From assembly GCA_025453975.1 (NCBI GenBank), contig JALOPI010000030.1, forward strand, positions 1-46,080: a stretch of DNA of 46,080 nt, written 5' to 3'. The notes under the pieces were generated by a model. That model was not told the origin of the DNA. It did not search any database and was given only the letters and a program-made list of their open reading frames with translations. Shown in pieces: positions 1 to 7,824 of this stretch. The stretch is from Syntrophobacteraceae bacterium (GTDB taxonomy: Bacteria > Desulfobacterota > Syntrophobacteria > Syntrophobacterales > Syntrophobacteraceae). Each line of letters begins with the position of its first letter. The stretch's first letter is position 1. The translations under genes were made by a program, and so were the position numbers.

Positions 1-1925
1 CTGCCGGGGCCTGTATGCCTGGCCGGAGCCGCCAGCGGCAGAGCCGGCGCCGGTTCGGCGGGCCTCCGGGCGGCCGTGTGGCTTTCCGCCACTCGGGCTT
101 CCCGGCTTCTTCCACCGTCCACCCCCACCATGGTCACCAGATCGCCGACCATTTCCTTCATGGATTCCGCCTGGGCGTTCATTTCCTCGGAGGCCGAGGC
201 GGACTCCTCCGCGCCCGCCGCATTCTGCTGGGTCACTTTGTCCATTTCGCTCACGGCCCGCGTGATCTGCTCGATTCCCTGGGCCTGCTCGCTGGATGCC
301 GCCGAAATCTCGGCCACAAGCTCGGCGACCTTGCTTCCGCTCAAAGCCACCTGCTGGAAAGACTCGTTGGTTTGCTGCATCAGCTCGGAGCCGTCCTTGA
401 CTTTCTTGACCGTCCCCTCGATCAGGTCAGCCGTGATCCTGGCTGCCTCGGCGGCGCGCATGGCGAGGTTTCTCACCTCGTCGGCCACCACGGCGAACCC
501 TGCCCCCGCCTCGCCAGCCCGGGCCGCCTCCACCGCGGCGTTCAAAGCCAGGAGATTGGTCTGGAAGGCGATCTCGTCGATGGTCTTGATGATCTTCGAC
601 GTCTCCTCGCTGGCCCTGGAAATGTCGCCCATGGACTCCGTCAGCTGCGCCATGGATGTGTTGGCGCCATGGATGACCTGCCTGGCCTCCACCATGAGCC
701 CGTCAGCCTGTCGGGCGTTGTCGGCATTCTGCCGGGTCATGGATGTGATCTCCTCCAGGGATGATGACGTTTCCTCGATGGCCGCGGCCTGCTGACTGGC
801 GCCTTCGGCCAGGGACTGGCTCGCCGAGGAGACCTGGGTGGAGGCCGAAGCCACCTGCTCGGCCCCATCGGTGAGACCCGCGATGACCCGGCGGATGGGG
901 ACCGTGATGGAACGTGTGAGGAAAACGGCGATGAGCAGCCCCGCGACCCCCATGATTCCCAGGCCGACCATCGTGGTCGTGGCCGATGCGCTCAGGGAGT
1001 GCTCGGCATCGAGGGCGATCCTGGATGTGTGCTCCGTGGCTGCCGATGCCAGGCCTCGAGAGATCTCCAGGGCTTTCTCGCCCATGGACACCCGCTTTGC
1101 GCTGATCTGCTCCAGGTCCTTGGAGATGGTCAGCACCTGCTGCATGGCCTCTCGATAGGAGGTCGCATCGGCCTGGATCGCCTTGAGCTTGTCCTGATTC
1201 TCCTTCTTGTGAACGAGGGGCTCCATCGACTGGACCTTTTGCTCCATGGCGGGAAACAGGGTCCGAATGGCCTCCTCCATGCCCTGGACTTCCCGGAGGG
1301 CCTGGGATCGCCAGTTGGCGATGCGCGCCTGGTTGCCCAGATGGATCAGCTCATTCGCCAAAACGATCTTGGCCTGTCGCTCCTTGAGCTTCTCCGGGCT
1401 CGCTCCGTCCGCCATCTCCTGCTGCATGGCCTGATTTTGGGCATCGAGAAAACCCTCGGCATGCTCCAGGAAGCTCCTGCCCCTGGCCGTCATCTCCTGC
1501 TGGATTTTCAGTCGCTCGGAAAGGTTCCTCCGGGTCTCTTCGGCCAGCTTTTCGTAGTCGCTCATGGCCTGCCTGGCTTCCCCCAGCGTTTCCTTCAGCT
1601 TGGTCAGGCTGTGGGATGCGGCGGACAGCTCATCCAGCTTGCCGAAGCTCTCCTTGACCTGACCCATGGCTGCCAGCGCCTGATCCAGGAACTTTTGATC
1701 GCCGGTATAGTGGTACCCGCGCATGGCATACATGGTGCGGTAGACGCGCCGCTCCAGCTGACCGGCCAGGCCCGTCTCGGGCACATACTCCCGGGCCAGC
1801 TTGATGGCATCCCCCTCAACCCCTTTCATTCGATACACAGCCATTGCCCCCAGCGCCATGGCCATGGCGATGAGGACACAGTACCCCAGCATGACTTTGG
1901 TCCCCAGCTTCGCTTTCCGCAGCAT
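1..1925 (-). CDS. Methyl-accepting chemotaxis protein (3' end cut by window)
   Basis: Transmembrane chemoreceptor that would signal to CheA/CheW. Residues about 10-31 form a first membrane helix (start [20 protein letters not shown]), followed by a roughly 280-residue, mostly helical periplasmic sensor region. A second membrane helix lies near residues 312-333, then a short HAMP-like stretch ([15 protein letters not shown]) and the MA signalling domain. The highly conserved hairpin ([19 protein letters not shown]) is near residue 460. The frame is still open at base 1, ending in an Ala/Pro/Arg-rich tail, so the true C-terminus is outside the window. I chose the ATG at 1925, with AGGAG just upstream; an ATG at 1930 is in another frame. 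It is preceded by a sigma-54-like promoter and by an NtrC-type regulator gene. The ligand cannot be inferred. Confidence 0.93.
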   Translation of the reverse strand, partial: MLRKAKLGTKVMLGYCVLIAMAMALGAMAVYRMKGVEGDAIKLAREYVPETGLAGQLERRVYRTMYAMRGYHYTGDQKFLDQALAAMGQVKESFGKLDELSAASHSLTKLKETLGEARQAMSDYEKLAEETRRNLSERLKIQQEMTARGRSFLEHAEGFLDAQNQAMQQEMADGASPEKLKERQAKIVLANELIHLGNQARIANWRSQALREVQGMEEAIRTLFPAMEQKVQSMEPLVHKKENQDKLKAIQADATSYREAMQQVLTISKDLEQISAKRVSMGEKALEISRGLASAATEHTSRIALDAEHSLSASATTTMVGLGIMGVAGLLIAVFLTRSITVPIRRVIAGLTDGAEQVASASTQVSSASQSLAEGASQQAAAIEETSSSLEEITSMTRQNADNARQADGLMVEARQVIHGANTSMAQLTESMGDISRASEETSKIIKTIDEIAFQTNLLALNAAVEAARAGEAGAGFAVVADEVRNLAMRAAEAARITADLIEGTVKKVKDGSELMQQTNESFQQVALSGSKVAELVAEISAASSEQAQGIEQITRAVSEMDKVTQQNAAGAEESASASEEMNAQAESMKEMVGDLVTMVGVDGGRSREARVAESHTAARRPAEPAPALPLAAPARHTGPG

Positions 1926-2294
1926 CGCATTCTCCTTTCGAGCCATCGCTCGATCTTGACATCATCCCTGGCAGGACCCCCCGGGGAGCAGGTCCCAAGG
2001 TCCCGCCAGCCTGGAGCTGCGTGGCTCGTGGGATCCGTGGCACCGTTCCGCTTCCGTGGGGAGCCTTTGGGCAATTGGCATGCCATGCCGGAATAGTGCA
2101 ATATTGTGTAGTGAAATCCAATTATTATGGTTGGATATGGAGAGGCCGTGCCATGGGATGGAAGGGATTTTGATGTCTCATTTTCAGGAATCGTCTCAAA
2201 AAGAGGACGTCGGCAAAGCCCCGATGTCGACTGGGGGAAGTCATCAATCCCCTGGGTATGATGCTGAATACCGGATGCTCCATGAACCTTCCGT
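1926..2294. other. Intergenic region upstream of the chemoreceptor gene
   Basis: This 369-base stretch holds no convincing gene. It contains the chemoreceptor ribosome-binding site, a sigma-54-like promoter (2070-2085) and a locally AT-rich patch around 2095-2145. Short open frames here lack family resemblance and conserved starts. Confidence 0.6.
2070..2085 (-). promoter_or_regulatory. Candidate sigma-54 (-24/-12) promoter for the chemoreceptor
   Basis: Read on the minus strand the bases are TGGCATGCCAATTGCC, i.e. TGGCAT-N5-TTGCC. The consensus is TGGCAC-N5-TTGCA, so the GG and GC pairs are at the right separation. Transcription would start near 2059 and leave a leader of about 135 bases before the ATG at 1925. 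The gene immediately upstream encodes a sigma-54 activator, which supports the reading. The site is also partly self-complementary, so a chance palindrome remains possible. Confidence 0.6.
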
Positions 2295-3701
2295 TCACGA
2301 GCTTCTGACGATGCGGTGGGCTTTGAGAAGACCGTAGAGGCGGGACCGGGAGAGCCCCGACAGGGTGCAGGCCTCCTGAATATTTCCCCTGGCGTGGGCC
2401 ATCAGGCGAGTCAGGTACTGCCGGTCCGCCTCCTCGCGGTGCTGCCGGTAGGATGGAGGGAGTGGCTCCCCGCTGGCATGCTCCCCTTTGGACCCGTTGG
2501 GGGTGGTCTGAGCCGGGAACGATTCCCGGGCCAGGGCGATGCGCATATCGCGTGGCAGGTGCTTCACGTGCAGGGTCGGCTCGTGGAGGGCGGCGGCGAC
2601 GGCGCGATCCAGCGCATTGAAAAGCTCGCGGACATTGCCGGGCCAGCGGTAGGTCCTCATGGCCTCGAGGAATTCGGGGGCCATTCCCTTGAGGCCGATC
2701 GCGAGGCGCTGGCACACGCGCGCCAGGTGATGCATGGCCAGCTCCTGGATGTCCCCGCTTCGATCTCGCAGGGGCGGAAGCTCGATGGTGAAAGACCGGA
2801 GCCGAAACAGGAGGTCCTCGCGGAAGGCTCCATCGCGGGCCATCCGGGTCAGGTCCCGGTTCGTGGCGGCGACCAGCCTGAAATCACTGGCGATCTCCCT
2901 TCGGCTTCCCAGGGGGCGAAAATGCCGCTCCTGGAGCACACGGAGGAAGGTCTTCTGGACGTTGAGGGGCAGCTCGCCGACTTCGTCCAGGAAGAGGGTT
3001 CCACCGTCGGCCTGCCGGACCAGTCCTTCCTGGGGGCGGTCGGCGCTGGTGAAGGCCCCTTTGGCGTGGCCGAAGAGCAGGCTTTCCACCAGGGTCTCCG
3101 GAAGGGCCGAGCAATCCAGCACCACGAAGGGTCCCTCCTGGCGGGGGCTGTTCTGGTGGACGGCGTGGGCGAAGAGCTCCTTTCCCGTTCCGGTCTCGCC
3201 GGTGATGAGGATGGGGGCGTCGGTGCAGGCGACCCTCGCCACTTGCTCGAAGCAGGCCAGCATCGGACCACTGCTTCCCACGATGCCCGCCCGCTTGATG
3301 GCCATGATGTTCGTGGCCTGAGTCCGGGCCAGCTTTTCCTCGCGATACTGGATCGCCCGGAGAAGCGGCAGCATCATCCCCTGGAGGGATGAGGGCTTTT
3401 GAACATAATCCCATGCTCCGCACCGGATGGCCAGCTCAGCTCCGTCGGCGTCTCCCGCTCCGGTGATGATGATGACCTCGGGTCGGCCCGGGGATTCAGT
3501 GAAGAGCGGCAAAGCGCTCAGCCCGCTGCCGTCGGGCAGGTGCACATCGAGGAAGACGACATCCCATTCATGACCGGCTCCCTCATCGATGCCTTCCTTG
3601 AGACTGAAAGCACAGCGGGCCTCGTGCCCCGCCTTCTGGACCATGCGAGCCAGCATGCCGCAAATGCCACGGTCGTCGTCGACGATGAGGATCCTGCCCA
3701 T
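2295..3701 (-). CDS. Sigma-54-dependent response regulator (NtrC family)
   Basis: 468-residue transcription activator of two-component systems. The receiver domain (about 1-120) has the acidic cluster D8-D10, phospho-acceptor D52, T80 and K102. The AAA+ domain has Walker A GETGTGKE (168-175), the sigma-54 contact loop GAFTSA (215-220; canonical GAFTGA) and Walker B GGTLFLDE (233-240). The C-terminus is a Fis-type helix-turn-helix (GNIQEACTLSGLSRSRLYGL). The frame is open much further upstream, to 4361, but that part overlaps the preceding gene and encodes nothing recognisable; MGRILIVDDD at 3701 is the natural start. It is last in the minus-strand usp/thioredoxin-like operon and lies directly upstream of the chemoreceptor promoter. 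No cognate kinase is adjacent; the PAS kinase at 11-13 kb is of a different class. Confidence 0.94.
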   Translation of the reverse strand: MGRILIVDDDRGICGMLARMVQKAGHEARCAFSLKEGIDEGAGHEWDVVFLDVHLPDGSGLSALPLFTESPGRPEVIIITGAGDADGAELAIRCGAWDYVQKPSSLQGMMLPLLRAIQYREEKLARTQATNIMAIKRAGIVGSSGPMLACFEQVARVACTDAPILITGETGTGKELFAHAVHQNSPRQEGPFVVLDCSALPETLVESLLFGHAKGAFTSADRPQEGLVRQADGGTLFLDEVGELPLNVQKTFLRVLQERHFRPLGSRREIASDFRLVAATNRDLTRMARDGAFREDLLFRLRSFTIELPPLRDRSGDIQELAMHHLARVCQRLAIGLKGMAPEFLEAMRTYRWPGNVRELFNALDRAVAAALHEPTLHVKHLPRDMRIALARESFPAQTTPNGSKGEHASGEPLPPSYRQHREEADRQYLTRLMAHARGNIQEACTLSGLSRSRLYGLLKAHRIVRSS

Positions 3702-3745
3702 GGACCTGTATACTCTTTCTTGAAAGTCTTCCGCCCGGGCGGCCA

Positions 3746-4732
3746 CTACGCGGGGTCCGGTGAGCCCCACCGGGTCAAAACCTCCTCCGCCGTCTCCCGC
3801 AGATCGTCCGTTGGATTGGAGGCCAGGAACGTTTTGAGGGGGCCCGCCCAGGTCCCGGGGGAGCCCGCCAGGCCTGTGACGTAGAGGATATCGCCCTGGA
3901 CGGTGACATCCGCCGCCGCAAATCTCTCCCAGAGCGGCGGCAGGATGGCGCCCGCCAGCCCGGGATCCTTTTCTGCGATCTCCTCGGCGACGACCAAGGC
4001 CCCGAGCCTCACGGACCACTCGGGGTGAGTCAGCAGATCCGCGAAGGCCGGGAAGATCTCGCCGCGATCCAGCATCAGCGCCGCCAGTCGATGCGCCTGG
4101 CCATCCTTCAGAAGCGCCTTGAGGGATGAGGCCGGCAGCTGGGTCCCGTCGCGATGGATCAGCGTGTCCAGAAGCTCCCCCATCTCCACGGTGCCGGTCC
4201 AGCGGAAGGCGCTGTCCAGCACCACGGTCGGCACGGAGCGTATACCGAGGGGCTCCGAAAGCTCGGGGAAAAGAATTGCGTCCACGATGGTGATGTGGAT
4301 CCATGGCTGGACAAGAGCCAGCGGGCCGATCCTCCTCACGGCTTCCGGACAGTGGGGGCATCCCGGCGCGATGAAGACTCTGAGCTCCGCCGGCCAGACG
4401 ATCTGATCCAGCCGCATCCTCAAGGCGGCTTCCGGAGCCTCCTTCCGTTCCTCGTCAGGGGAGAGGAGGTGAAGGAATGGCTCCAGCTCGGCCTCGAGGG
4501 GCAGGGCTTGATAGGTGAGGGACTCTGAAACGAAGATCGCGGGCAGCTCGCCGGGCTCGCCTTCTTCCCGTACGATCCGCACCTTGCCGGTGCACCGCGC
4601 CATATCCTCCAGAAAGCGGTCGAGCTCCTTGGTTCGGGGGTCCGGTGTCGTCCTCAGCCGGATCGGAATCGGCCGGGAGAGGGTGTCGCCCCACTGGCGG
4701 ATCCGGACCGCCTCCTCCTCAACGATGGCCAT
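3746..4732 (-). CDS. Thioredoxin-fold protein with CPHC motif and HEAT-like C-terminus
   Basis: 328 residues. The first ~100 residues look like a thioredoxin fold without active cysteines. The second (about 112-190) carries the redox motif C125-P-H-C128 and a cis-proline loop (SVPTV, P168). This double-fold layout recalls protein disulfide oxidoreductases and the N-terminal domain of AhpF. Residues about 200-328 are Leu/Ala-rich helical repeats (HPEWSVRLGALVVAEEIAEKDP) resembling HEAT repeats, an unusual extension. There is no signal peptide, so it is probably cytoplasmic. The start ATG has GGAGGGG upstream. It lies 18 bases after the universal stress gene and 44 bases before the regulator gene. 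Probable role: dithiol/disulfide exchange, partner unknown. Confidence 0.8.
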   Translation of the reverse strand: MAIVEEEAVRIRQWGDTLSRPIPIRLRTTPDPRTKELDRFLEDMARCTGKVRIVREEGEPGELPAIFVSESLTYQALPLEAELEPFLHLLSPDEERKEAPEAALRMRLDQIVWPAELRVFIAPGCPHCPEAVRRIGPLALVQPWIHITIVDAILFPELSEPLGIRSVPTVVLDSAFRWTGTVEMGELLDTLIHRDGTQLPASSLKALLKDGQAHRLAALMLDRGEIFPAFADLLTHPEWSVRLGALVVAEEIAEKDPGLAGAILPPLWERFAAADVTVQGDILYVTGLAGSPGTWAGPLKTFLASNPTDDLRETAEEVLTRWGSPDPA

Positions 4733-4750
4733 GCACCCCTCCGGGTCCGC

Positions 4751-5710
4751 TCACTGGGAATCCACGAGGCAGAGGATCGCTCCCTTGACGGCCTGCAGCA
4801 CCTTGTTGGCGTGGGAGCCCAGGAGAAAGGGCTTGCGCTCGTGGAAGCTCTTTTTCCCCATGAGGACGATCTGATACTCCGCCGACGTGATGTCGTTGAG
4901 GAGGTCCCGGGCAACCCCTTCCCGCGTGGTTTCCACGCGTGTTTCGATGTGCCTCTCGGGGACACCCCGCTCCTTGAGCATGTCTTTGGCGTCACTCATG
5001 AATCCCTCGACCTTGCGGATCCATTCCGTCGCCCAGCGCTCGATGCGTGACTGCCGGTCCTTCTGCTCCGTGGGGCCCAGGATGTGTCCGTCATCCCAGA
5101 AGGTCGGCGGGACGGGAGGCATGAGGTGCAGGAAGGTGTACTTGAGGCCCTCTATGGGTGCGATGTGGTCCGCGGCGTATTGCGCCAGTGTGCGCGAGTC
5201 CGGGCCGCCTTCCAGGGCGACGAGGACGCGGCGGGTTCTGTGAACCGGTGTGTCCACGATCCAGACCGTCCGGTCCTTGGCGTATTGGGCCACCTTGCTG
5301 GATACGCTCCCGATGAGCAGCCCCTCGAGGGTGTTGCGGCCCTTTCGGCCGAGGGCGATGCTGCGTATGCCCGACTCCCTGGCCTCGGCCATGATGTCCT
5401 GCCCGGGGTCCATGCTGTCGAGCTTTGCCTTGAGCTGGATACGGTTCTCGGGAAAGCCGACATCCAGAAGCCGGCGGCGCGTCTCGTCCAGGACGGCATG
5501 ACCCACCTTCTGCTGCTGATCATAGGGCAGCCGGCAGGTCTCCTCCACTTCCCCACACAGCTCACCCGGCAGCAGGCTCGCCAGCTGCTGAACGCAGTGC
5601 AGAACCGTCAAGACCAATTCCTTGTCGTGCTTCAGGATATCGCCCAGAACGGATACCGCCTCCAAGCCCCGCTCCGAGCCGTCCACCGCCAGCAAAAGCT
5701 TCTTTTCCAT
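4751..5710 (-). CDS. Tandem universal stress protein (UspA family)
   Basis: 319 residues holding two Usp domains: residues 1 to about 150 start MEKKLLLAVDGSERGLEAV, and the second half starts near RRVLVALEGGPDSRTLAQYAA. The second domain ends with IVLMGKKSFHERKPFLLGSHANKVLQAVKGAILCLV, the usual place for the nucleotide-contacting G-(9x)-G-(S/T) region. In the first, the matching stretch is ALGRKGRNTLEGLLIGSVSSKVAQ. Such proteins bind ATP or act as stress-related chaperone-like factors. I chose ATG 5710 because AGGAGGAG lies just upstream; the frame could extend to 5782 but that adds an unconserved peptide. It is first gene of a probable three-gene operon. Confidence 0.9.
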   Translation of the reverse strand: MEKKLLLAVDGSERGLEAVSVLGDILKHDKELVLTVLHCVQQLASLLPGELCGEVEETCRLPYDQQQKVGHAVLDETRRRLLDVGFPENRIQLKAKLDSMDPGQDIMAEARESGIRSIALGRKGRNTLEGLLIGSVSSKVAQYAKDRTVWIVDTPVHRTRRVLVALEGGPDSRTLAQYAADHIAPIEGLKYTFLHLMPPVPPTFWDDGHILGPTEQKDRQSRIERWATEWIRKVEGFMSDAKDMLKERGVPERHIETRVETTREGVARDLLNDITSAEYQIVLMGKKSFHERKPFLLGSHANKVLQAVKGAILCLVDSQ

Positions 5711-5889
5711 GGCGCTCCTCCTTCGCAATCGAGTCGCTTGTCCCCGGGACTCCCCGACCTGAAACGCAACGAGGCCGCTCATGGCCAGTCGCGTGTGCTC
5801 ATCTCGACCCTGATTCGCCCGGGAATTTGACCTGTGATAACTCAGTCCGTCTTATACTCTTATAATCACTCGCATCCATCATGGAAAAC

Positions 5890-7824
5890 TCAGGCTTCCA
5901 GGAACTTTTCAACGGCGTCCGTCGAATCGATCATCCGGAATTCGGGAAGGCTCTGGATAAAAAGCCGCCCATAGCTCTTGGCTCTCAGGCGCATATCCAT
6001 GATGGCCACGATGCCCCGGTCGTGGGACGAGCGGATGAGGCGTCCGACGCCCTGTTTGAGCTGAATGACGGCCCGGGGAACCTGGTACTGGTAAAATGAG
6101 CTTCCACCCCGGGATGCGGTCCACTCCATGCGCGCCGCCGTGATGGGGTCGTCGGGAGCTTCGAAGGGCAGCTTGTCAATGAGGAGGCAGGAGAGGGCTT
6201 CCCCCGGGACGTCGATCCCCTGCCAGAAGGAGCTGGTGGCGAAGAGCACCGAGTCGACCTTCTCCCTGAACTCGGCCAGCAGCGCTCGCTTGGCCTTCTG
6301 CCCCTGCACCAGCAGGGGATAGGGGAGCCTGTCCCGCAGCTGGCGATAGCACTCGTGGAGGTTCCGGTAGCTGGTGAAGAGAAAGAGCGCCCGCCCCCTG
6401 GTCTTCAGGAGGATCTTCAGGGATTCCTCCACCAGGGCGGAGCAGAAGGTCGGCTCGTGGGGCAGCGGGAACCTGGCGGGTATGTAGAGAAGCGCCTGGT
6501 CCTCATAGGAGAATGGCGACTCCAGGATCATCTCCCGGCGGTCATCGGGAATCCCCAGGGCCGATCGAAAGTAGTCGAAGGAGCCGCCCACGCTGAGCGT
6601 TGCCGAGGTCATCACCACCGAGGGGATTCTGGCGAAGAGCTGCTCGTGGACGATGCCGGAGACCTCGATGGGGGTGGCGTGAAGGGATGCGCTCTGGGGA
6701 GTGAGCTCGACCCAGTACACCAGGGAAGCGTCCTTCTGCTCCAGGATGCACTGAAGGCATTGCGCCAGCTCGAGGCTCCAGCGGTGGCAGCTCTCCAGGG
6801 CGGGCCTTTCCTCCTTGAACGGCGACAGGGCGCTGGCCACATGCTTGAGGGCGTCGATGATCGTTCGACAAGTGGTGGCGAATGCCGTTCCAGCTTTTTC
6901 GAGATCCAGCCGGAACCGGGTCTGCTGCCCGGCTGATTTCCTGAGCTGAACCGGAAGCAGCCGCTCCATGACTTCCAGCTGCTGAGCCGTGGACTGAAGC
7001 CCCTGGAGATCGCCGGTCTTCCCAGCGTCCTTCCTGATCTCCCGGAGCAGGTCCCGCCTCAGGTCGCCCAGGGTACGCAGGCCGAACCGGAGGCCGAAGT
7101 GGGCCCCGATGACATCCTCCAGCTGATGTGCCTCATCGAGGACGACCGCCTGGCATTCGGGAAGCACCTCGCCGTATCCCGAGCGGCGCACCGCCAGGTC
7201 GGCCACGAAGAGGTGATGGTTGACGATGACCATCCCAGCCTGGGCCGCCTCGGCCCTCGCCCGCATGAGAAAGCACCGGCTCAGCTCCGCGCAGTCCTGC
7301 CCCAGGCATTGCTCACGGCTGGAGCTCACTTCATCCCAGGTGTGGAAGTGATCGGGGATCCAGCCGGCTTCCGAGCGGTCTCCGGTGCGCGTCCGGCTGG
7401 CCCACGCCTGGAGCTTCCTGAAGAGTCCGGCTTCCTCGGGGTTCCAGAAAGTGGGCTGATAGGCGAACTCACGGAACCGCCGCCGGCAGAGATAGTTCTT
7501 TCTGCCCTTGAGGCAGACTGCCTTGAGCCGGGGAAACAGGTGCTCTTTCATGAAAGGGATGTCTTGGTCCAGAATCTGGTCCTGGAGGGTCTTGGTGCCC
7601 GTGGAGACGATCACCTTTTTGCCGCTTTCAATGGCGGCGATGAGATACGCCCAGGTCTTGCCGGTTCCCGTTCCGGCCTCCATCAGGAGGGGCCGCTCCT
7701 CCCGCAGGCACGCGCTCACGGCGCGAGCCATCTCCAGCTGCGCCGACCGGAGCTCGAAGCCTGGCAGCTTTCGGGCGAGGATCCCCTCGGATCCGAAATA
7801 GCGAGCCATGTCCGCATTCGGCAT
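5890..7824 (-). CDS. dinG: DinG/YoaA-type ATP-dependent DNA helicase (Fe-S, XPD-like)
   Basis: 644-residue superfamily 2 helicase. Walker A is EAGTGTGKT (49-57), and the DEAH box is VVLDEAHQ (DEAH 230-233). Cysteines C113, C173, C178 and C184 lie between these motifs with the spacing of the iron-sulfur cluster of XPD/DinG helicases. The C-terminal part has FATSSFWQGIDVPGEAL and QGVGRLIRS, the motif V and VI regions. It would unwind DNA 5'-3' and resolve R-loops or damaged forks. The ATG at 7824 shares a base with the stop codon of the upstream penicillin-binding protein gene, implying translational coupling. The length fits YoaA-like proteins; E. coli DinG is slightly longer. Confidence 0.93.
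   Translation of the reverse strand: MPNADMARYFGSEGILARKLPGFELRSAQLEMARAVSACLREERPLLMEAGTGTGKTWAYLIAAIESGKKVIVSTGTKTLQDQILDQDIPFMKEHLFPRLKAVCLKGRKNYLCRRRFREFAYQPTFWNPEEAGLFRKLQAWASRTRTGDRSEAGWIPDHFHTWDEVSSSREQCLGQDCAELSRCFLMRARAEAAQAGMVIVNHHLFVADLAVRRSGYGEVLPECQAVVLDEAHQLEDVIGAHFGLRFGLRTLGDLRRDLLREIRKDAGKTGDLQGLQSTAQQLEVMERLLPVQLRKSAGQQTRFRLDLEKAGTAFATTCRTIIDALKHVASALSPFKEERPALESCHRWSLELAQCLQCILEQKDASLVYWVELTPQSASLHATPIEVSGIVHEQLFARIPSVVMTSATLSVGGSFDYFRSALGIPDDRREMILESPFSYEDQALLYIPARFPLPHEPTFCSALVEESLKILLKTRGRALFLFTSYRNLHECYRQLRDRLPYPLLVQGQKAKRALLAEFREKVDSVLFATSSFWQGIDVPGEALSCLLIDKLPFEAPDDPITAARMEWTASRGGSSFYQYQVPRAVIQLKQGVGRLIRSSHDRGIVAIMDMRLRAKSYGRLFIQSLPEFRMIDSTDAVEKFLEA

Noticed and set aside
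2295..4361. A longer 688-codon start for the sigma-54 regulator
   Set aside because: The extra part overlaps the CPHC protein gene and has no receiver-like sequence; the receiver domain begins exactly at the ATG at 3701.
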